This document shows, piece by piece, positions 7,436-16,029 of a DNA stretch of 44,031 bases. The notes under the pieces are model-generated. The model was given only the letters and a program-made list of their open reading frames with translations, did no database searches and had not been told where the DNA came from. This DNA is from Oscillospiraceae bacterium (GTDB lineage: Bacteria > Bacillota > Clostridia > Oscillospirales > Ruminococcaceae). The DNA is taken from contig JALEOL010000080.1 in the NCBI GenBank assembly GCA_022766785.1, positions 1 to 44,031 on the forward strand. Reading direction: 5' to 3'. Position numbers and translations under genes: made by a program. Within the stretch, counting starts at the first letter, position 1, and every line of letters starts with the position of its first letter.

Positions 7436-8099
7436 TTCGATAATCCCAACCGGCGGTCTTGATCTTGGCACCGCTCTTGTCTGCACTGGAGTATCCCTGG
7501 TGCTGGGCGTGCTTTCCGCAGTGCTGTACAGGCTCGGCACAAAGCGCTTTTCCGGCAGCCTTATCATAACCCTGGTGGTGCTTCCGGCGCTGGTTCAGAC
7601 CGTAATAATGCTGGTAAACGGGTCCGTAGGCGCAGGACTTGCGGTAATGGGAGCGTTCAGCCTTGTGAGGTTCCGCTCCGCACCGGGCAGCGCACGGGAT
7701 ATCTGCTTCATATTCTACAGCATGTGCATAGGTCTCGCCACCGGTATGGGGTATGTCGCATTTGCGGTGCTTCTGGCTGTATCTGTGGGTATCGTCCTTG
7801 CGGTGCTCGGGCTTATCCCGCGTTTCAGGGATACCCGCAGGAAAAAGCTGCTGCGCATAACCATTCCGGAGGACATGAATTACACCGACGCTTTCACTGA
7901 TATTTTCGAGGAATTTCTCTCCTCCAGCGAGCTTGTAATGGTCAGGACTACGGCAATGGGAACTCTCTTTGATCTGCGCTATGAGATCGTTGAGAAAGAC
8001 GTCACGCGTGAAAAGGAACTGATCGACAAGCTGCGCACAAGAAACGGCAATCTGACTATTTCCATCGGAGTGATCCCGGATATCGGCGACTCGCTCTGA
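7428..8099 (+). CDS. DUF4956 integral membrane protein
   Basis: About 223 residues. The N-terminal half has four predicted membrane helices (roughly 14-34, 44-63, 66-80 and 97-128) including the conserved loop MGAFSLVRFRSAPGSARDI, a DUF4956 hallmark. The C-terminal half (about 140-223) is a soluble alpha/beta domain, probably cytosolic, that ends in LTISIGVIPD. Function is unknown. The family is commonly encoded beside VTC-domain and CotH-type proteins, as here with VTC. A GTG at 7419 is in frame, but GGAG at 7416-7419 is ideally spaced for the ATG at 7428, which overlaps the VTC gene by eight bases. Confidence 0.85.
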   Translation: MFDSIIPTGGLDLGTALVCTGVSLVLGVLSAVLYRLGTKRFSGSLIITLVVLPALVQTVIMLVNGSVGAGLAVMGAFSLVRFRSAPGSARDICFIFYSMCIGLATGMGYVAFAVLLAVSVGIVLAVLGLIPRFRDTRRKKLLRITIPEDMNYTDAFTDIFEEFLSSSELVMVRTTAMGTLFDLRYEIVEKDVTREKELIDKLRTRNGNLTISIGVIPDIGDSL

Positions 8100-8137
8100 A
8101 CCCAGGTCTATACAGGCATCACTAAGGAGTTTTGATT

Positions 8138-10057
8138 ATGAGATCTTGCTATAAGGCACTGGCTGCGCTCTGCTCGCTCACGCTCTCCGTAAACACGGGG
8201 TGCAGCGGCAATGTGGCTTCATCTGATATGAGCGGCGAAAGCTCCGCAACGGTGCTTCCCACCGGAGAAAGCACGGACAGGGTTACGTCCACGGTACCGC
8301 ACAAGGCTTCCGAAAAGGACCTGTCGCCCTCCTCTGACTGCGATAGCGCAGTGGCGTTCACTTCTGACGGAGCGCAGTGCATGGGCAGCGGAGTTTCCGC
8401 AGACGGGAACGTTGTGACGATCTCCGCCGCCGGGAGCTACTCTGTTTCAGGCAGCTGCAGCGACGGTCAGCTCGTTATCGACTGCGGCAAGGACGGCGAT
8501 GTGTTTATCGTGCTAAACGGGCTTGACCTCACCTGCTCGTCCGGCCCTGCGATACTGTGCGAAAACGCAGACAATCTGACGATAACGCTAAACAAAAACA
8601 CCCAGAACAGTCTCTCCGACGGCACCGGTTATTCATCGGAGCAGGCAGACGATACCGGCGCGGCTCTGTTCTCCCGGGATACCCTGGTGATAAACGGAGA
8701 CGGTTCGCTCACCGTAAACGGAGCATATAAGGACGGCATAAAAAGCAAGGACGGACTGAAGCTGTGCGGCGGAACGATCAGCGTGACCGCTGTGGAGGAC
8801 GGGATAATCGGCAAGGATTATCTGCTTGCAGCCGCCGGGAGCATCACCGTGAACAGCGGAGCAGACGGGCTTAAATCTACCAACTCCGGGGACGACGAAA
8901 AAGGATACGTCAGCATAACCGGCGGCGATCTGACCATAATCAGCGGAAATGACGGTATTCAGGTGGAGACGGTGCTGAACATTTCCGACGGAGACATCAA
9001 TATCACCTCCGGCGGCGGAAGCGCAGCGGTCGAGCACACCCCGGCGAAGGATAACAGCTTCGGCAAAGGACATTTCCGCGACTTTTCCACCGACGGCACT
9101 GGCGGCTTTGATTTCAGCGATCTTACCAACAGCTCCGGAGAGAGCGCGGAAAGCATGAAAGCAGTCAAGGCAGGTACTACCGTTACGGTGAGCGGCGGCA
9201 GGATTACCGCAGACAGCGCAGACGACGCCATTCACTCCAACGGAGACGTGAATATCAGCGGCGGCGTGCTGAACCTTTCCACCGGCGACGACGGTATCCA
9301 CGCCGATGGGCTGCTGGTAGTCGAAGCAGGCGAGATCAACATCACGGAAAGCTACGAGGGGCTTGAAGCGCCCGGTATAGAGATATCCGGCGGAACGGTA
9401 TCTTTAGTTGCGCTCGACGACGGACTGAACGCCGGAGGAAGCTCCGCCGATGTCGGATTTACACCATATATCACGATCTCCGGCGGCAGCGTCACGGCTA
9501 ACGCTAACGGCGACGGTATAGACTCCAACGGCACTATATCAATGAGCGGCGGAATACTTGTGGTGTTCGGGCCGACGGACAATTCCAACGGAGCGCTTGA
9601 TTACGAACAGTCATTTGCGCTGAGCGGCGGCACTCTCATCGCTTTAGGCTCAAAGGGAATGGGGCAGGCTCCCAGCACGCTGTCCCAGCCCTGTATCTCG
9701 ATATTCAGCAGCGCAAAGGCGGATACCACTATCGAAGTCCGCGACCAGGACGGAAACGCGATACTCAGCACGATCACTCCCAAGGAATGCACCTCGCTGA
9801 TATTCTCCTCTCCGGATCTTGTCAGCGGATGCGAATATTCTGTCTATTCCGACGAGGTGCTCCTCGCCACGGTCACTGCTACTGACGGCGTGAGCGGCGG
9901 CGGCGCTTCCGGCAACGGAAACGGCACCTGGAACCGGGACGGTGACACCCCCTGGGGCGGTGGATTTGGCAAACCCGGAAGAAATGACGGCTCCGCACCT
10001 GCTCCCCCGGACGGCACTCCTCCCGTGAATAACGGAGACACCGGAACAGCCGCGTGA
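8138..10057 (+). CDS. Secreted Cthe_2159-type carbohydrate-binding beta-helix protein (probable lipoprotein)
   Basis: The 639-residue protein begins with a signal peptide and a near-lipobox NTGC, then a Ser/Thr-rich linker. The bulk (about 95-560) is a right-handed beta-helix built of repeating short strands with G-D-G-I/DDGIHAD-like turns, as in Clostridium thermocellum Cthe_2159, whose beta-helix binds cellulose and pectin and calcium. The many Asp-Gly turns fit calcium sites. The C-terminus (about 588-639) is Gly/Pro/Asn-rich and probably disordered. AAGGAG at 8124-8129 selects the ATG at 8138, not the in-frame TTG at 8132. It is the last gene of the cassette and is followed by a terminator. 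The real ligand in this host is unknown. The internal repeats reflect protein structure, not a DNA repeat. Confidence 0.85.
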   Translation: MRSCYKALAALCSLTLSVNTGCSGNVASSDMSGESSATVLPTGESTDRVTSTVPHKASEKDLSPSSDCDSAVAFTSDGAQCMGSGVSADGNVVTISAAGSYSVSGSCSDGQLVIDCGKDGDVFIVLNGLDLTCSSGPAILCENADNLTITLNKNTQNSLSDGTGYSSEQADDTGAALFSRDTLVINGDGSLTVNGAYKDGIKSKDGLKLCGGTISVTAVEDGIIGKDYLLAAAGSITVNSGADGLKSTNSGDDEKGYVSITGGDLTIISGNDGIQVETVLNISDGDINITSGGGSAAVEHTPAKDNSFGKGHFRDFSTDGTGGFDFSDLTNSSGESAESMKAVKAGTTVTVSGGRITADSADDAIHSNGDVNISGGVLNLSTGDDGIHADGLLVVEAGEINITESYEGLEAPGIEISGGTVSLVALDDGLNAGGSSADVGFTPYITISGGSVTANANGDGIDSNGTISMSGGILVVFGPTDNSNGALDYEQSFALSGGTLIALGSKGMGQAPSTLSQPCISIFSSAKADTTIEVRDQDGNAILSTITPKECTSLIFSSPDLVSGCEYSVYSDEVLLATVTATDGVSGGGASGNGNGTWNRDGDTPWGGGFGKPGRNDGSAPAPPDGTPPVNNGDTGTAA

Positions 10058-10084
10058 TCTTCAACATTTCAACAATAATGATCA

Positions 10085-10119
10085 AGGCTCTGAGATTTAT
10101 TTCTCAGAGCCTGTTTTTT
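10085..10119 (+). terminator. Terminator after the VTC/DUF4956/beta-helix cassette
   Basis: A perfect 11-bp stem (AGGCTCTGAGA / TCTCAGAGCCT) with a 6-base loop is followed by G and six T residues on the plus strand. It lies between convergent genes and may also slow transcription from thiN, though the minus side lacks a T-run. Confidence 0.9.
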
Positions 10120-10188
10120 ATTTCAAGCCATACAGATTATCGCGACATTCTCGGCTCTCATGCTTCCTGAGCTTACCGGCTTTCTGTA

Positions 10189-10797
10189 TCAGCTGCGGTA
10201 CTCCACGACAAGCGCTGTGCCGCCGTGCACTATGATACGCCCCTCGCTCTCCGCCACCTCGTTGCTCACCCCAAGTGGCATGGCATTATCCAGCCGATAG
10301 CGGACGATGTTGTACTTCATGCCGTATTCGCTCACCATGCAGGTCTCGCCGTAGGAGAACACCGAAACATAGCCGCGAAACGCCGGTATCACCACCTCGC
10401 GCTCATGCACAAGGTATATGCGGAAGCTGTCCCCTATTATTACGCCGTGCACTCCCCGGACGCGCAGATACTCCAGCGTCTGTATATTGGCGATCGAATG
10501 ATCCGGTCTGCCCCCGGTGGCGCAGTAAAGCCGTATCTCATCGCAGCCCTCTCTGATAGCGGTCTCGCAGGCAAGTATCGTATCTGTGTCGTCCTTTACG
10601 GGATCGACCTGTATTACTCTGATATCCTCCGGCGGTCTGTGACTGGCGCTGTCAAAATCCCCGACCACGATATCCGGCACTACCCCGGCGGAAAGCGCGA
10701 TGTCATAACCCCTGTCGGCACAGATCACAAGCCCCTCGGGACGCCCGTTCAGCTTCCCCTCCGGCGAACCGCAGATAACCGAACAAATCCTTGACAT
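10189..10797 (-). CDS. thiN: Thiamine diphosphokinase
   Basis: ThiN transfers pyrophosphate from ATP to thiamine, giving thiamine diphosphate. The 202-residue protein has the N-terminal ICADRGYD strand, the metal-binding GDFDS (46-50), KDDTD (68-72) and GGRPDH (95-100), the three diagnostic acidic/basic motifs of the family, followed by the C-terminal vitamin B1-binding beta domain. It starts five bases after the rsgA stop with GGGAG upstream of the ATG. Most Firmicutes have rpe between rsgA and thiN in this cluster; here rpe is absent. No TPP riboswitch precedes it. Confidence 0.95.
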   Translation of the reverse strand: MSRICSVICGSPEGKLNGRPEGLVICADRGYDIALSAGVVPDIVVGDFDSASHRPPEDIRVIQVDPVKDDTDTILACETAIREGCDEIRLYCATGGRPDHSIANIQTLEYLRVRGVHGVIIGDSFRIYLVHEREVVIPAFRGYVSVFSYGETCMVSEYGMKYNIVRYRLDNAMPLGVSNEVAESEGRIIVHGGTALVVEYRS

Positions 10798-10801
10798 CTG
10801 C

Positions 10802-11743
10802 TCACTCCCATTCGTTTATTTTGCTTGCTTCCTCGTACATACGAAGATAGCTTTCGTACCTCGATGTCGCGATCGCGCCGCTTTGTGCCGCCGCCCTCAC
10901 CGCGCAGTCCTTTTCCTTGATGTGGGCGCAGTCCGCAAAGCGGCACTTTTCGGCGAACCGCGAAAACTCCCGGAAACTGTTGTCCAGCTCCCCGGCAGGT
11001 ATCCGGCAGTATCTCTCGGTGTCCACCGTGGAAAATCCCGGCGTATCCGCAGCGTAGCCCGTCATCTCCGGGGAAAGCTCGCAAAGCCGGTAAAGCTGCG
11101 CCTGCCTGGTGGTATGCTTCCCTCTGCCGAGCTTCCGGCTTATCACCGCAGTTTCGAGCGAAAGCTGGGGGAACAGCGTGTTCATAAGGCTGGATTTGCC
11201 CACGCCGGAATTGCCGATAAAGGCTGTCACCCTGCCGTCAATGAACCTGCGCACCGGCTCCGAGCCTTCACCGGTGAGATTATTCACCATACAGACGGTT
11301 ATCCCGATGCTGCGGTAGACCTGCGCAAGCTCCTCCGCCTGCCGGAGGTCGCACTTTGTGAACGCTATCATCGGTTCGATAGACTTGCTGTCCGCTATGG
11401 CGATGAGCTTGTCCAGTACAAACCTGTTCGGCGCAGGGTCGGCACAGCTTATCACGAACACGATCCCGTCAAGGTTCGCAAGCGGCGGGCGCACAAGATA
11501 ATTCTTTCTGGGAAGTATCCGGGATATCAGCGGCTCCTGGTTCTCCTGGCTTATCACCTCCACGATATCCCCGGCGCTGGGGCTTATGCCGTTCTGCCGG
11601 AACAGCCCCCTTGCGGCGCATTTCAGCGTTCTTCCGTCCGGCTTTAATTCCCCGTTCTCCTCAAAGCCCGAAAGGGCATCTACATAATAGATGCCCCCGA
11701 CTGCTTTTGTGATTATTCCATGATCATGATATTCAGCAGAAAT
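10802..11743 (-). CDS. rsgA: Small-subunit ribosome-biogenesis GTPase RsgA (probable ATT start)
   Basis: RsgA is a circularly permuted GTPase that assists late 30S maturation. Numbered from the ATT at 11743, the 313-residue protein has an N-terminal OB fold (from about GIITKAVGGIYYV), G4 TKCD (129-132), G1 GNSGVGKS (177-184), G3 DTPG (233-236) and a zinc site Cys267, Cys272, His274, Cys280. The reading frame stays open upstream into prkC, but no ATG, GTG or TTG lies between the prkC stop and the first conserved residue. An ATT at 11743 is seven bases after AGGGGG and gives a normal N-terminus, as with the AUU start of infC. The ATGs nearby are in another frame that stops at once. A sequencing frameshift is the alternative. 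Confidence 0.93.
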   Translation of the reverse strand: MSAEYHDHGIITKAVGGIYYVDALSGFEENGELKPDGRTLKCAARGLFRQNGISPSAGDIVEVISQENQEPLISRILPRKNYLVRPPLANLDGIVFVISCADPAPNRFVLDKLIAIADSKSIEPMIAFTKCDLRQAEELAQVYRSIGITVCMVNNLTGEGSEPVRRFIDGRVTAFIGNSGVGKSSLMNTLFPQLSLETAVISRKLGRGKHTTRQAQLYRLCELSPEMTGYAADTPGFSTVDTERYCRIPAGELDNSFREFSRFAEKCRFADCAHIKEKDCAVRAAAQSGAIATSRYESYLRMYEEASKINEWE

Positions 11744-11762
11744 ATCATTACCCCCTGTTCTG

Positions 11763-14024
11763 TCAGTTGACCGAAATTCCGGGATCAGGCTCGATCGGCT
11801 CCTCCGGCTCGGTTTGCGCGGTGGTGTGTGCGGTGGTCTCAGCAGGCTCCGGTTCAGTCTCGGTGGTGTCTGTTGTTCCCGGCTCCACCTCACTGGTCTC
11901 AAAGACAGGCTCGTCGGACTCGTCAGCGATCAGCAGCTCGCTGAAGATCTTGCTGTTGACCTCTTCCTCAGCCTTGGGCTTGCTGTCGTCCTCGGGGAAC
12001 GTTACCGTGATATCCATATAGATGCCGGTCTTTCCTGTCTCGACAGACGTTACCTTGATCGTGACCTTCTTGGTCTCGCCGGGCTTTCCTACAACGTCGT
12101 ACTTCATCGACTTGCTGGAAGCCAGACCGATATCCATTACGACCTCGGCGTCTGCGTCAAGCACGCCGTCGATGTAGTAATTGAACCTGAACTCGCCCTC
12201 CGCCTTCTTCGGCAGCGTGTACTTCAGCGTCTTGGTCTTTTCATCGGGCTTGCCGGTGCTTACCGTGAAAACAATCTCCGTATCGCGGTCTACCCTGCTG
12301 TTAGGCTCGATGCTCTGCTCCATTACAACGTCCTCGTCGTACTCGTCGCTGCCCTTGTACTCTACCTGATACTTGAGGTGATACTCGTCGGCACGCTGGA
12401 TAGCAACGCTCAGCGGCAGTGTAACGAACTTCGGCACAACAACCTGGGTGTCCTTCGGCCCGAGGCTGACTACCAGAACCACGGTGCTTCCCTGATCCGC
12501 CATTTCATGAGCCGCAGGCTCAGTGCGGATAACCATATCCTTGGGAACATCATCGCTTTCGAGGTAGGTTTTCTTTACCACGAAGCCGTCCTTTTCAAGC
12601 TTGGTTTCCGCAATGGAAAGGCTCAGGTTCTCAAGATCCTGTATCTCCACCTGGCGGATACCCTTGCTGACCTTAACAGTGACCTCTACGCCGGTCTTGA
12701 CCTTTCTTCCCTCGGCATATTCCTGGTCAAAGATCTGATCCTTGGCGACAGTGCTCCACTCCTGCTCCGCCTTGAGCTTCATGTACTTGGAGTACTTCTG
12801 GTTGGCTTCCTCCCAGGACATTCCCACAAGGTTCGGCATAAGGAACGTGTTATCATCGGTAACGCTGATGTCGCTGGCGTCAGACACTCCCATGACGGAT
12901 TTAACATCTTCGCCGGACACATCAAGGTTCCTGAACACGATGAGCAGCACCAGGAACACCGTTGCGATAACGAACGCCGTACCCACAGCGAACAGTATAG
13001 GAATAAGCGGCGAACGGCGCTCCTCATACTCGTCCTCGTCCTCGTCGTAATCATCGTCGTCCTCGTCGTCGTAATCCGGCTCCTCCTGGACTTGCTGACG
13101 GCGGCGCGTGCGCTCCTGCTCGGCGGCAGGTATCGGGCGGTCGAAGTACTTCGTGGTGCCGTCCGTGGAATTGTACTTGTAATCAAACACGATCCCGGGG
13201 TTTTTCCGGAACTCCTCAAGATCCTTTATCATCTCGCCGGCGGTCTGGTAGCGCTGCGCAGGATCCTTCTGCATAGCGCGCAGAACGATCTGCTCAAGCC
13301 CCTCGGCAATGGTGCTGTTTATCTCGGAGGGCTTCTTCGGTGTGCTCTGCATGTGCATGAGCGCTATCGCCACAGGAGTATCGCCGTCGAACGGCTTCTT
13401 TCCGGTGAGCATCTCGTAAAGCGCCACGCCCACGGAATAGATGTCGCTGCGCTCGTCTGTGATGTCGCCGCGCGCCTGCTCCGGGCTGATGTAGTGCACG
13501 GAACCGATCGTTTTCTCGGACATGGTCTTGTTGTTCTCACGGTTGAAGCGTGCAATACCGAAATCCATGACCTTGATAGTGCCGTCGCTGAGCAGCATAA
13601 CGTTGCTGGACTTTATGTCGCGGTGCACTATCCCACGGTCGTGTGCGTGCTGGAGCGCTTTAAGTATCTGAATAGTGAAATGAACAGCGTCGCGCCATTT
13701 GAGCACGCCCTGCTGCTCGATGTAATCCGTAAGTGTTATCCCGTCAACGTACTCCATTACGATGAACTGCACCTTGTCAGTGAAGCCCACATCGTAGATC
13801 TTTACGATATTCGGGTGGGAAAGCAGCGCGATCGCCTTTGACTCATTGCGAAACCTGCGCAGAAATTCATCGCTGCCGGCGAACTCGGTCTTGAGTATCT
13901 TGACCGCAACGATGCGATCCTCCTCGATGTCACGGGCTTTGTAAATATCCGCCATTCCCCCGACGCCGATAAGCTCAAGCAGTTCATACCTGCCGTCGAG
14001 CTTCTTTCCGATATTACTGTCCAT
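11763..14024 (-). CDS. prkC: PASTA-domain serine/threonine protein kinase (PrkC/Stk1 type)
   Basis: PrkC-type kinases sense cell-wall fragments or lipid II through extracellular PASTA domains and regulate growth, wall synthesis and, in Bacillus, spore germination. The 753-residue protein has a kinase domain (about 10-270) with the glycine loop GVGGMA, Lys42, HRD (134-136, with Lys138) and DFG (154-156). A strongly acidic linker (about 315-336) precedes one membrane helix (about 339-365). Three PASTA repeats follow (about 395-453, 457-521, 526-591), then an extra beta-rich domain (about 598-675) and a Thr/Glu/Pro tail. ATG 14024 with GGAG five bases upstream is chosen over an upstream in-frame ATG. 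It has its own promoter, and its partner phosphatase gene lies just upstream. Confidence 0.96.
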   Translation of the reverse strand: MDSNIGKKLDGRYELLELIGVGGMADIYKARDIEEDRIVAVKILKTEFAGSDEFLRRFRNESKAIALLSHPNIVKIYDVGFTDKVQFIVMEYVDGITLTDYIEQQGVLKWRDAVHFTIQILKALQHAHDRGIVHRDIKSSNVMLLSDGTIKVMDFGIARFNRENNKTMSEKTIGSVHYISPEQARGDITDERSDIYSVGVALYEMLTGKKPFDGDTPVAIALMHMQSTPKKPSEINSTIAEGLEQIVLRAMQKDPAQRYQTAGEMIKDLEEFRKNPGIVFDYKYNSTDGTTKYFDRPIPAAEQERTRRRQQVQEEPDYDDEDDDDYDEDEDEYEERRSPLIPILFAVGTAFVIATVFLVLLIVFRNLDVSGEDVKSVMGVSDASDISVTDDNTFLMPNLVGMSWEEANQKYSKYMKLKAEQEWSTVAKDQIFDQEYAEGRKVKTGVEVTVKVSKGIRQVEIQDLENLSLSIAETKLEKDGFVVKKTYLESDDVPKDMVIRTEPAAHEMADQGSTVVLVVSLGPKDTQVVVPKFVTLPLSVAIQRADEYHLKYQVEYKGSDEYDEDVVMEQSIEPNSRVDRDTEIVFTVSTGKPDEKTKTLKYTLPKKAEGEFRFNYYIDGVLDADAEVVMDIGLASSKSMKYDVVGKPGETKKVTIKVTSVETGKTGIYMDITVTFPEDDSKPKAEEEVNSKIFSELLIADESDEPVFETSEVEPGTTDTTETEPEPAETTAHTTAQTEPEEPIEPDPGISVN

Positions 14025-14124
14025 ATTTGCTCCGCCATTTCTCCATACATCATCAAAAACCGCCGGACGCCGTATGGAAGCGCCGGTCAATGGTCATTAT
14101 CATATATTGTGTTCCGCCGTTAAT

Positions 14125-14154
14125 ATAATACCACATTACGGCGGCAGCTGTCAA
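14125..14154 (-). promoter_or_regulatory. Promoter of prkC, with an inverted repeat around the -10 box
   Basis: On the minus strand TTGACA (14154-14149) and TATTAT (14130-14125) are 18 bases apart in the 167-base prpC-prkC gap. A 7-bp inverted repeat, CCGCCGT (14114-14120) with ACGGCGG (14138-14144), encloses the -10 box and could be an operator. Confidence 0.75.
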
Positions 14155-14191
14155 CCATATAACAGAAATTGTAACTAAACTGTAAACAATA

Positions 14192-14932
14192 CTAAACCGA
14201 GAAAAGCGCCACGGAAATATTGTCATGACCGCCGTTTCCATTCGCGTAGTCTATCAGCTCATCGCATATCCTCTCGGGCTGGTTCTCGAAGCAGATGTCG
14301 AGAATATCCATATCGTCGCCGTAGGAAGAAAGCCCGTCCGAGCACAGCAGCAGCATGTCGCCCTTTGCAAGCTCCACCTCGAAATAATCGGTGGTGACGT
14401 TGCTCTCCGCGCCGATGGCACGGGTTATTTTGTTGCGCTCGGGGTGAGTTTTCGCCTGCTCCTCGGTGATCTCTCCACGGTCGATAAGGTCACGCACATG
14501 GGAGTGATCCTTTGTCACCTGCTGAATGCACTCGCTGTCGTCGCTGGCGAACAGCCGATACGCACGGCTGTCCCCTACGTTCACGATATACGCCCTGCCC
14601 TCGCTGACTATCGCCGCAACGCAGGTGGTGCCCATGACAGTTCCTAGAGGCTCCTTCTGCGCGGCGTCGTAAACCATGCTGTTCGCCGCCGATACCGCAG
14701 TGATAAGCAGATTGCGGACCGTATTGCGGTTCATGTATTCCGAAAAATTCTCTGTGATGCGCTTCGAAATGACATCGACCGCCATCCGGCTCGCAAGCCC
14801 TCCGTGAGCCTCTCCGCCCATTCCGTCGCAGAGCACTGCGGCGCACGCATTTCCGGACAGCTCTGCGCTCCACACGCAGTCCTGGTTTTCGTCCCTCAGC
14901 AGCCCGATGTCTGTCTTGCTGAATATCTTCAT
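14192..14932 (-). CDS. prpC: PP2C-family serine/threonine protein phosphatase (PrpC/Stp1 type)
   Basis: The 246-residue enzyme is the metal-dependent phosphatase that reverses PrkC phosphorylation. PP2C motifs are all present: RDENQD (13-18), DGMGGEAHG (36-44), MGTTCVAAI, VGDSRAYR, TKDHSHVRDLI, the SDGLSSYGDD metal-binding segment and the terminal GGHDNISV. Length is normal for the cytosolic Stp1/PrpC group. Its ATG overlaps the rlmN stop (ATGA), so it belongs to the upstream operon, while prkC downstream has an extra promoter. Confidence 0.96.
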   Translation of the reverse strand: MKIFSKTDIGLLRDENQDCVWSAELSGNACAAVLCDGMGGEAHGGLASRMAVDVISKRITENFSEYMNRNTVRNLLITAVSAANSMVYDAAQKEPLGTVMGTTCVAAIVSEGRAYIVNVGDSRAYRLFASDDSECIQQVTKDHSHVRDLIDRGEITEEQAKTHPERNKITRAIGAESNVTTDYFEVELAKGDMLLLCSDGLSSYGDDMDILDICFENQPERICDELIDYANGNGGHDNISVALFSV

Positions 14933-16014
14933 AACTCACCGCCTTGTTGATTATCCTGCCGGCACGCTGTTTTACCCGGGGCGTTCATTCCGCCGTCCCG
15001 GCGCAGCTGACCGCACGCGGCGCTGATGTCCGCGCCCAGCGTCCTGCGCACCGTGGCGTTTATCCCGGCGTCACACAGCCGCTTTCTGAACTTCTCCACC
15101 GAACGGCTCTTGCGGAAATCCCGCTCCCTGATCTCGTTTATCGGTATCAGGTTGACATGGCACATAAATCCGCCCAGCAGGTCGATAAGCTCCTGTGCAG
15201 ACTGCTCGGTGTCGTTCACTCCCTCAATGAGGGAATATTCAAAGCTGATACGCCTGCTGGTCTTGTCGAAGTAATACCTGCACGCCTTCATCAGCTCGTC
15301 AAGGTGAAATTTCCTGTTTATGGGCATTATCTCGCTGCGGCGCTCGTCTGTCGCCGCGTGCAGCGATATCGACAGCGTAAGCCCGGTTTTAAGCTCCGCC
15401 AGGTCGTATATCCTGGGCACTACTCCGCAGGTGGAAAGCGAAATATGCCGCAGGCTCATGCCGTCTCCCTCGCTGTTCATCAGGGTGAGGAATTTCAGCA
15501 CGTTGTCATAATTATCCAGCGGCTCGCCGATGCCCATCAGCACGATGCTGTCCACACGCCTGCCGCTGTCGCGCTCGGTCTCGTAGACCTGGAGCAGCAT
15601 TTCGCTGGGCAGCAGGTGCCTTACGAAACCTGCAATGGTGCTGGCGCAGAACCTGCACCCCATTCGGCAGCCGACCTGCGTTGATATGCACAGACTGTTG
15701 CCGTGCTTATACTCCATAAGTACTGTTTCGACAGCCTCTCCGTCGGGCAGCCCATAAAGATATTTTACCGTATTATCCAGTGCAGATACAAGTCTTTTTT
15801 TGATAATTAGGTGTTTTATACAAAATTTTCTTGAAAGAGCGTCACGAAATTGTGCAGAAATATTGGTCATCTGTGCAAAATCTGTGATTTTCTTGACATG
15901 GAGCCATTCATAGATCTGCCTGGCACGAAACGCCTTTTCTCCCATGGCGGTGATCTCTTCCGTAAGCTCCTCTTTTGTGAGCGAGAGTATATCAGTTTTT
16001 TCCAGTTCGTCCAA
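14929..16014 (-). CDS. rlmN: 23S rRNA (adenine2503-C2)-methyltransferase
   Basis: RlmN is a radical-SAM enzyme that methylates C2 of A2503 in 23S rRNA and A37 in some tRNAs. The 361-residue protein has the Fe-S motif Cys116-x3-Cys120-x2-Cys123 in GCRMGCRFC, the SAM motif MGIGEPLDNYDN, LSTCGVVP, and the second catalytic cysteine in ISAACGQL near the C-terminus. The extra tail after that motif is hydrophilic. The start codon is TTG at 16014, with AAAGG nine bases upstream, only 15 bases after the rsmB stop. The 3' end overlaps prpC by four bases. Confidence 0.96.
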   Translation of the reverse strand: MDELEKTDILSLTKEELTEEITAMGEKAFRARQIYEWLHVKKITDFAQMTNISAQFRDALSRKFCIKHLIIKKRLVSALDNTVKYLYGLPDGEAVETVLMEYKHGNSLCISTQVGCRMGCRFCASTIAGFVRHLLPSEMLLQVYETERDSGRRVDSIVLMGIGEPLDNYDNVLKFLTLMNSEGDGMSLRHISLSTCGVVPRIYDLAELKTGLTLSISLHAATDERRSEIMPINRKFHLDELMKACRYYFDKTSRRISFEYSLIEGVNDTEQSAQELIDLLGGFMCHVNLIPINEIRERDFRKSRSVEKFRKRLCDAGINATVRRTLGADISAACGQLRRDGGMNAPGKTACRQDNQQGGEL

Positions 16015-16029
16015 TGCTTTTTGCCTTTC

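Noticed and set aside
8370..9700. Repeated GGCGG/GACGG-rich stretches looking like a DNA repeat array
   Set aside because: They encode the Gly/Asp turns of a beta-helix protein; spacing follows protein repeats, not conserved nucleotide units, so it is not a CRISPR or satellite.
11744..11902. N-terminal extension of rsgA back to an ATG inside prkC
   Set aside because: The extra 53 residues are Arg/Pro/Ser-rich frame-shifted prkC sequence and do not fit RsgA proteins.
11814..13841. Very long plus-strand open frame opposite prkC
   Set aside because: It is an antisense shadow caused by codon bias in prkC; its product is Leu/His/Arg-rich low-complexity sequence without recognisable domains or a ribosome site.
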